Below are positions 58,465-64,000 of a stretch of 64,000 bases of DNA, one piece after another. Source of the stretch: DATHTS01 sp041940425 (GTDB lineage: Bacteria > Acidobacteriota > Blastocatellia > Pyrinomonadales > Pyrinomonadaceae); the NCBI GenBank assembly GCA_041940425.1, contig JBGTSF010000003.1:1-64000 (forward strand), in the 5' to 3' direction. The translations under genes and the position numbers were made by a program. How positions within the stretch are numbered: position 1 is the first letter of the stretch; the number at the start of each line of letters is the position of its first letter. The notes beneath the pieces were generated by a model. That model was not told the DNA's origin. It worked only from the letters and a program-made list of their open reading frames with translations, and searched no databases.

Positions 58465-60036
58465 ATGAAAATATATAAACTCCTTCTTGTCGCTCTTTAT
58501 TTTTTAACGATTTTCTCGTTATCTACCAGCTACTTTTTCGCGCAAACAAAGAAAATTCCGAAAAGTAAAAAGAAAACTGCGGGCAGTATGGTAAAACCCG
58601 CAGCTACTGGCGGTGGATTTGGCGGCGGTTTTGTCGAAGTTGTTGGCGAAACCAAAAGAGAACCTTATTTAGGTTTAGAGCCCTGCGCGAAAGAAACGCC
58701 CGAACAGATTTCGGAACTCGAAAACGCGGCAGATGTAAATTCTCAAGTTCAAATTCTGACAAAACGAACCGGCGAAAAAGACGAATGGATTCGCGCTTGC
58801 GCGGTTTATCGTTTGGGCGAATTCAAGGAAAACGCGAAAGACGCGCTTCCCGTTATTATCAAACTTCTTCGTGATGAACAAAACAATTCAGTTTGGACAC
58901 ATGTCGAAGACGCACTCTGGAAAATTCCGCCGAATCCTAATATTCCACTCCAGCAAAGAATCGAATTTTTAAAAAGCATTGATGTCTATACACGGATTTA
59001 CGGCGTTTATTCTCTCGGTTATTTCAAACTGATTCCGAAAACGCATCAGGCTGAAGACACGCTTAAAGCTCTTATCGAAGCCGCCAAAGATGATGACACG
59101 ACTGTCGCCTGGTTGGCTGTAATGGGAATCAGACAATTAGGTTTTTACGGTATAAATACTTCGGATGCAATTCCGGTTTTGTCTGAACTTATCAAAGGAA
59201 ACAAACTAAATCCGATCCATCCGGTTCGCGCCATCGTCCCGATGGGCGAGAATGCGATGCCCGCGGTTCCGCTTTTATTCGACATACTTTACAATCCGAA
59301 AAAATACGCCGGAGATAAGGATGAAGATAACGCTCGTTCATACGGTCTCTATTTAACGACCGCCATCGCGCTCGGACAAATCGGCAAGCCTTTAATTCCG
59401 TTTTTGGAAAAGGAAATCGAAAAAGAGCCGTTTGCGATTCTCCAAGTTTTAGGAAATATACAAGGCGACGAAGTGATTCCGATTTTATATAAAGCGATAA
59501 AAAATCCTAATCCCGAAGTTCGTAAGAAAGCCTTGGAATCACTGCCGAATTTTACTTCAAAAGGCGCGTTGGAAGCTATTCCGATACTGCTTCCGCTTTT
59601 CGATGACAAAAATAAATATGTAGCCCAAGCTGCTATGAACAAAGTCGGCAATATCGGAAAATACACGAAAGACAAAACACCGGAACTGAAAAACCTAATA
59701 GATAAAAAAGTGATTCCGGCTTTAATGCAAAAATTCAATAACGAAGAAATATCTTGTTACGCAGTGCTGAATACCGCCGACTTGGGAGATGCAGCGGAGA
59801 AGGCGATTCCCGCGCTGGTTAGAATTTTAAAGAGAAAAACAAGAAATTACTGCGCCGAGGTAGCTTTGTATAAAATAGGAGAAAAAGGCAGAAAATTTCT
59901 GACGAAAGAACAATTAGAATACCAGAAAAAAAATGAGGAATCCGACAAGAAATTATTTAATCCTAATTACAACAACGCCAAACCGATCAAACCGAAAACG
60001 GAAGATTCTCAAAAGACTGAAAAAGAAGATTCATAA
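58465..60036 (+). CDS. exported HEAT-repeat protein
   Basis: 523 residues with a signal peptide at 1-28 (SYFFAQ). A Gly-rich stretch (GGGFGGGFVEVVGETK) is followed by HEAT/PBS-lyase-type helical repeats from about 75 to 470 (WIRACAVYRLGEFKENAKDA; VAWLAVMGIRQLGFYGINTSDAIPVLSEL; GDEVIPILYKAIKNPNPEVRKKALESLP). HEAT solenoids bind proteins; no catalytic residues are visible. The C-terminus is Lys/Asn-rich. Probably periplasmic or surface-exposed. Ends in a strong terminator. Confidence 0.82.
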   Translation: MKIYKLLLVALYFLTIFSLSTSYFFAQTKKIPKSKKKTAGSMVKPAATGGGFGGGFVEVVGETKREPYLGLEPCAKETPEQISELENAADVNSQVQILTKRTGEKDEWIRACAVYRLGEFKENAKDALPVIIKLLRDEQNNSVWTHVEDALWKIPPNPNIPLQQRIEFLKSIDVYTRIYGVYSLGYFKLIPKTHQAEDTLKALIEAAKDDDTTVAWLAVMGIRQLGFYGINTSDAIPVLSELIKGNKLNPIHPVRAIVPMGENAMPAVPLLFDILYNPKKYAGDKDEDNARSYGLYLTTAIALGQIGKPLIPFLEKEIEKEPFAILQVLGNIQGDEVIPILYKAIKNPNPEVRKKALESLPNFTSKGALEAIPILLPLFDDKNKYVAQAAMNKVGNIGKYTKDKTPELKNLIDKKVIPALMQKFNNEEISCYAVLNTADLGDAAEKAIPALVRILKRKTRNYCAEVALYKIGEKGRKFLTKEQLEYQKKNEESDKKLFNPNYNNAKPIKPKTEDSQKTEKEDS

Positions 60037-60075
60037 ATTGAAAAAGGCGAGAATATATTCTCGCCTTTTTCAATT
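60036..60075. terminator. bidirectional terminator
   Basis: AATTGAAAAAGGCGAGAATA and its exact inverse form a 40-nt palindrome with A and T runs between the HEAT gene and the convergent transporter gene. Confidence 0.92.
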
Positions 60076-60091
60076 ATCTTTTTACAAAATT

Positions 60092-60832
60092 CTAACTTAT
60101 CAAACCTTCGACGATTCCCTTTTCATAAATAATGAAAACGCCGACCGCGATGCTGACAAATCCGGCGACCGATTGAAGCGCGTAGTTCAGACGATTGAAA
60201 TTTTTCGCCGTCAGGTGAAACGGCAGACCGACGAGAAAGCTCATCAGGATCATTCCGCCGATCGAACCTGCTCCGAAAACGATGATGTAAAGCAGACCGA
60301 CGGCGCGCGATTCGATGGTCGGGATGATGGCGAGCATCAGCCCCGCGCTTCCCGCCAGACCGTGAATCATCCCGACAAAGAGCGAGCGCGGGCTGAGTTT
60401 GAATCCGTGATGCGTGTCCGCTCCGTCCTTTTTTCCCTGCTCGTGAATATGCGGATGCGCGTGTTCGCGTCCGCCGTGTTCGTGCGTGTGAAAATGCAGA
60501 TAACCGCCGCGCAGAATTTTTCTCAGAACATTTAGCCCGAGCAGAACAAGCATAATCCCGACCGCGAATTCGAGAATTCTTTCCGCCCGTTCGCTGATCT
60601 GAAAATTTAAAAGCAGAACGAAAATGCCCGCAATAAAAAGCGAGATCGTATGTCCCAAACCCCAAAGCCCGCCGACGAGCGCGGAACTGCCGATGCTTTT
60701 GCGTTCAGAAACGATGGTCGAGACCGCCGCCAGATGATCGGCTTCGGTCGCGTGTTTGAGACCGATCAGAAAACCGAAACCCAAAATTCCGAATGTTCCG
60801 ACGGTCGAAAATAAAAATAAAATTTCGCTCAT
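60092..60832 (-). CDS. nickel/cobalt-type transporter (NiCoT/UreH-like)
   Basis: 246 residues, six to seven membrane segments. GFLIGLKHATEADHLAAVST carries the HAxEADH motif, a variant of the HAxDADH signature of nickel/cobalt permeases. LVGGLWGLGHTISLF is the second conserved helix. A cytoplasmic His-rich loop (LHFHTHEHGGREHAHPHIHE) would bind metal. The substrate is probably Ni or Co; a TauE/UreH-like role is possible. No urease or hydrogenase gene is close. Confidence 0.82.
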   Translation of the reverse strand: MSEILFLFSTVGTFGILGFGFLIGLKHATEADHLAAVSTIVSERKSIGSSALVGGLWGLGHTISLFIAGIFVLLLNFQISERAERILEFAVGIMLVLLGLNVLRKILRGGYLHFHTHEHGGREHAHPHIHEQGKKDGADTHHGFKLSPRSLFVGMIHGLAGSAGLMLAIIPTIESRAVGLLYIIVFGAGSIGGMILMSFLVGLPFHLTAKNFNRLNYALQSVAGFVSIAVGVFIIYEKGIVEGLIS

Positions 60833-60902
60833 CAATTTATCGTAAAATACTTTTTAGATAATAAAGTATTTTTCGATAAATCACACGAAGCGATGTGTTA
60901 AA

Positions 60903-60934
60903 AAAGGCGGAATTTGTTCATAAATTCCGCCTTT
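60903..60934 (-). terminator. terminator of the M16 peptidase gene
   Basis: AAAGGCGGAATTT and AAATTCCGCCTTT around a 6-nt loop; on the minus strand it is followed by a T run. A second AT-rich hairpin (AAAATACTTT...AAAGTATTTTT) lies at 60844-60872. Confidence 0.8.
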
Positions 60935-60955
60935 CGATTTTTATATGAAAATAAT

Positions 60956-63715
60956 CTACCGAAGCGGCTGACCGTCGGCATCGAGTTTGACGATTTCGCC
61001 GAAACCGAGTTCTCCGATTCCGCTTTCGATCTTGCTCAGATCGCCGACGACGAGCCAGACGATCTCGTCGGGACGGACGAATTTCTTTCCGGCATCGGCT
61101 AACTGCGCCTCGGTCAGATTGCGAATACTCGCGCCGTATTTCGCCCAGTAATCGTCGGGCAGATTAAAGTTGACGAGATCGATCGCCGCGCCTTCGAGCG
61201 ATGAGAGGGTTTCGAATCTTCCCGGCAGGCGCGAGGTCATATTCCGCATGATGCTCTCGAATTCTTCGCCCGAAACGGGACGCGCTCCGGCGACATCGCG
61301 GATTTCTTTGATGACTTCCATCATTGATTCTTTCGTCTTGTCGGTCTGCACCGGCGCGACGACGAGAAACGTGCGCTGACCGCGCGAATCACGAAGCTGT
61401 CCCGCCGTACCGTAACTCCAGTGTTTATCGAGCCGCAGATTTCGGTTGAGTCTGGAGGTCGCCATTCCGCCGAAATTCTGGAAAAGCGGTTCGGCGGCGA
61501 GGTCTTCCGGTTGACCGCTCGGCTCGCTCAGATGCGCGGCGACGATGGTTGACTGCGGCGCGCCGGGTTTGTCAATCAGGTAGATTTTTCTGCCCGGAGT
61601 TTTCGCAACGGTCGCTAAGTTTTTCTTCGGCGCAGTTCCCGTCTGCCAATTTGAAAATGCGGTTTCGAGCATCGGCAAAACTTTGGCAAGCGTCGTATCG
61701 CCCGTTACGATGACGGTCGCGCTTCCCGGTTTGAACCAATCGGAATGCCACCGCATCAAATCTTCGCGCGTGATGCTCTCGACCGTTTTTTCCGTTCCCG
61801 AAGCGGGCGTGCCGTAGGCGTGATTCGCGCCGTAAATGATCGCGGGCAGAATGCGCTGGGCGAGCGCGTTCGGGTTGGCTTTTTCCTGTCCGATTTGCGC
61901 AATTCTTCTTTGTTTCTGAATCGAAAATTGATCCGCCGGAAACGACGGATTTAAAACGACATCCGACATAATATTAAGCGATTTCTGCAAATTTTCCGCC
62001 GTTGACTGCAAGCGGACGAACGACATATCAAGCGAGCTGCCGGTAAAAAGCCGTGCGCCGAGCAAGTCGAGTTCGTCAACGATCTGAAAAGCGTTGCGCG
62101 TTTTCGTGCCTTCGTCCATCAAGTCCAGAGCGAGCGTGGCAAGTCCGGCTTTTGCCGCCGAGTCCGAAGCGTATCCGGCATCAACGGCGAGCGCGACATT
62201 AACGATCGGCGCGGAATGGCGTTCGAGCAAAATGACGTTCAGACCGTTCTTCAATTTCGCGCGTTGGATTTCGGGAAATTTTATTTCCGGCGGATTTCCG
62301 AGCGACGGCAAAATTTTGCGGTTGACATCGGTTTTTCCGGCTGAAAGTTTGTCAAACGGTTTGACGAGCATCGTATAGTGATTGGCTTTGAGCCATTTGT
62401 TCGCGGTCGTTCTAACTTCCGCAGGCGTGGCGGTCGCCATCCATTCGAGCTGTTGGAGATAAAAATCGGGCGAGCCGCCGTAAGTTTCGCTTTCGGCTAA
62501 AATGTCCGAGCGTCCGCCGAAACCGCCGAGCCGTTCCGCGCCGCGCAGAAACGATGCGAGATTGCGGTTTTGCGCGCGTTTTAGTTCTTCGTCCGTAAAT
62601 CCTTTTTCCAGCATTTCATTGATGACGGCATCCATTTCGCGTTCGACCGCCGCCGGATCAACGCCGGGTTTGACGGTAACGTTGACGAGAAAAAGACTGG
62701 CGAGTTCGCGGTCAAGAGTCGTGGCGGAAACGTCGGTCGCCAATTCCTTTTCATAAACCAGGCGGCGGTCGAGCCGCGCCGATTTCGAGCCGGAAAGCAC
62801 GTCGGCAAAAAGTGCGAGATGCTGTAATTCTTTTTCCTTCCAGACGGGCGCGTGATAGGCGCGGTAAATCCGTGTCTGCGGAACGCGATCCTGCATCTCG
62901 TCGCGCACATTGCGGTCGAGCGTCGGAATCCATTTTTCCGTGCGCGGTAGAGGCGGTCCGGGCGGAATGCCGTTGAAATATTTTTTGACGAGTTCGAGAG
63001 CGCGTTCCGGCGTGATGTCTCCGGCAAGCGAAATGACGGCATTATTCGGTCCGTAATATGTCCGATACCATTCTTTAATATCGTCCAAACTCGCCGCGTT
63101 CAGATCTTCCATCGAACCGATGGTTGACCACGAATACGGATGTTCATACGGGTAAAGTTTCCCGACGATCTCGCCGAACACGCGACCGTATGGCGCGTTT
63201 TCGCCCTGCCGTTTTTCGTTCTGCACAACGCCGCGCTCGCGTTCGAGCATTTCCTTTGAAATATTTCCGGCAAGAAATCCCATCCGGTCGGCTTCCAGAT
63301 AAAGCGTGCGTTCGAGCGCGGAAACGGGAACGTCCTCGAAAAAATTCGTCCGGTCAACATTGGTCGTCCCGTTGCGGTTGTTCGCGCCGAGATCGTCCAT
63401 CGCTTCGCGGAAACCGAACGGGTAATTTTCCGAACCGTTAAAAAAGAAATGTTCAAAGAGATGGGCAAACCCGGTGCGCCCGCGTTTTTCATTGCGCGAA
63501 CCGACGTGATACCACATATTCACGCCGACAATCGGAACCGAGTGATCTTCGTGAACCAGCAGAGTCAAGCCGTTATCAAGCACGAATTTTTTGAAATTTA
63601 CCGCATAGCGCGAACGGTCGAATTTCGCCGTCGTCTGCGCCGAAACATTCGGCAGATACATTTGAAAAATAAATGCAAGGAGCAAAATAAAAGATAAGAG
63701 AAATCGTCGTTTCAT
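60956..63715 (-). CDS. M16-family zinc peptidase
   Basis: 919 residues from the ATG at 63713-63715 (MKRRFLLSF); a longer start adds a non-signal N-terminus. The signal peptide ends at VSAQ. Residues about 30-230 are the catalytic M16 domain with the inverted zinc site HLFEH (HxxEH) in RTGFAHLFEHFFF, and the downstream Glu in RERGVVQNEKR. The C-terminal half (from about 490, NGLNVILLERHSAPIVNVAL) is the second, non-catalytic M16 domain. Such peptidases degrade peptides in the periplasm. The single-chain two-domain form equals the usual pitrilysin-like pair. No neighbour suggests a substrate. Confidence 0.9.
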   Translation of the reverse strand: MKRRFLLSFILLLAFIFQMYLPNVSAQTTAKFDRSRYAVNFKKFVLDNGLTLLVHEDHSVPIVGVNMWYHVGSRNEKRGRTGFAHLFEHFFFNGSENYPFGFREAMDDLGANNRNGTTNVDRTNFFEDVPVSALERTLYLEADRMGFLAGNISKEMLERERGVVQNEKRQGENAPYGRVFGEIVGKLYPYEHPYSWSTIGSMEDLNAASLDDIKEWYRTYYGPNNAVISLAGDITPERALELVKKYFNGIPPGPPLPRTEKWIPTLDRNVRDEMQDRVPQTRIYRAYHAPVWKEKELQHLALFADVLSGSKSARLDRRLVYEKELATDVSATTLDRELASLFLVNVTVKPGVDPAAVEREMDAVINEMLEKGFTDEELKRAQNRNLASFLRGAERLGGFGGRSDILAESETYGGSPDFYLQQLEWMATATPAEVRTTANKWLKANHYTMLVKPFDKLSAGKTDVNRKILPSLGNPPEIKFPEIQRAKLKNGLNVILLERHSAPIVNVALAVDAGYASDSAAKAGLATLALDLMDEGTKTRNAFQIVDELDLLGARLFTGSSLDMSFVRLQSTAENLQKSLNIMSDVVLNPSFPADQFSIQKQRRIAQIGQEKANPNALAQRILPAIIYGANHAYGTPASGTEKTVESITREDLMRWHSDWFKPGSATVIVTGDTTLAKVLPMLETAFSNWQTGTAPKKNLATVAKTPGRKIYLIDKPGAPQSTIVAAHLSEPSGQPEDLAAEPLFQNFGGMATSRLNRNLRLDKHWSYGTAGQLRDSRGQRTFLVVAPVQTDKTKESMMEVIKEIRDVAGARPVSGEEFESIMRNMTSRLPGRFETLSSLEGAAIDLVNFNLPDDYWAKYGASIRNLTEAQLADAGKKFVRPDEIVWLVVGDLSKIESGIGELGFGEIVKLDADGQPLR

Positions 63716-63806
63716 AAAATAAACCTCTGATATTTGGATTTGGATTTGTAAAACTCGTTGATTTTTTTTACGTTTCGATATTCGTATAGTTTCAATTTTA
63801 TGATTG

Positions 63807-63935
63807 GAGCGCAAGCATCCCTGCTTGCCAGCGTTTGAAAAACGCTAACGGCGTATAAATATAATTCAGCTTGTTTCTAACTAAACATTTTTGCGAACGC
63901 TTTCAGCGTCCGTGCAAGCAGGGATGCTTGCGCTC
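63807..63935. repeat. REP-like element with perfect 22-bp inverted ends
   Basis: GAGCGCAAGCATCCCTGCTT (from 63807) and its exact inverted copy ending at 63935 enclose two inner hairpins with AGCGTT/AACGCT and GAACGCT/AGCGTCC cores. The remaining bases to 64000 show no gene. Confidence 0.85.
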
Positions 63936-64000
63936 TGATCAATGCGTAAAATTCCGCGTTTTGTTATTGTATTTATTGAGCATTTATTCGATTATATAAA

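Overview
The window looks like chromosome from a diderm bacterium of the Acidobacteriota, most likely class Blastocatellia. That is an inference from gene content, not from an rRNA gene. The pointers are an Acidobacteria-type VWFA secreted protein, a carboxypeptidase-regulatory-like/beta-barrel outer-membrane protein, a one-chain E1 alpha-beta dehydrogenase, a CpxR/CpxA/CpxP-like set, lipid A genes (lpxD, lpxB) with lptD, and very abundant short palindromic intergenic repeats. Genes are close-packed on both strands. There is one tRNA, no rRNA, no CRISPR array and no recognisable transposase.

Layout. 0-5 kb: partial VWFA protein, a membrane-anchored acyl-carrier-like protein, gltX, tRNA-Ser(GCU) with a clear promoter, an outer-membrane barrel protein. 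5-13 kb: a large PDZ/GAF/PAS histidine kinase, a BaiN-type flavoprotein, a duplicated structured repeat, a CI-like repressor with an operator over its start, a J-domain protein, an orphan DUF433 protein, YARHG and OsmC proteins. 13-22 kb: glycine-zipper protein, MaoC hydratase, a winged-helix protein, a GxxExxY protein between inverted repeats, fused E1 dehydrogenase, DUF427, a TPR metallopeptidase. 22-30 kb: mutS2 carrying two in-frame repeat insertions, a frameshifted toxin-antitoxin pair, then a Cpx-like operon split by a cassette encoding a 23S-intervening-sequence-type protein, with a CpxR-like box in front of the divergent cpxP-like gene. 30-44 kb: lpxD, a metal-dependent hydrolase, an APC-transporter/Usp fusion, a previously easy-to-miss SelW-like selenoprotein gene with in-frame UGA and a bSECIS-like hairpin, lpxB, a beta-propeller protein, branched-chain aminotransferase, ABC binding protein, a spermidine-synthase-like membrane protein. 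44-50 kb: an unusual five-gene block with strong Shine-Dalgarno sites (lipoprotein, helical protein, a 12 x 21-bp GGAG array, FN3-like protein, a modular murein hydrolase, a small four-helix membrane protein). 50-64 kb: lptD, an NtrC-type regulator, a Uma2 protein, a lipoprotein, ABC-2 permease, glycogen-debranching-type enzyme, HEAT protein, Ni/Co-type transporter, M16 peptidase.

Two themes stand out. First, the SelW-like gene implies that this organism decodes UGA as selenocysteine. Second, many loci carry short tandem repeats with a 7-nt (also 8-10-nt) period arranged as inverted pairs. They sit between genes, supply stop codons to neighbours, flank the GxxExxY and intervening-sequence-protein genes, and have entered the reading frames of mutS2 and of the debranching enzyme without breaking them. 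The lipoprotein/murein-hydrolase block at 44.1-49.9 kb is the best candidate for an undescribed multi-gene system.
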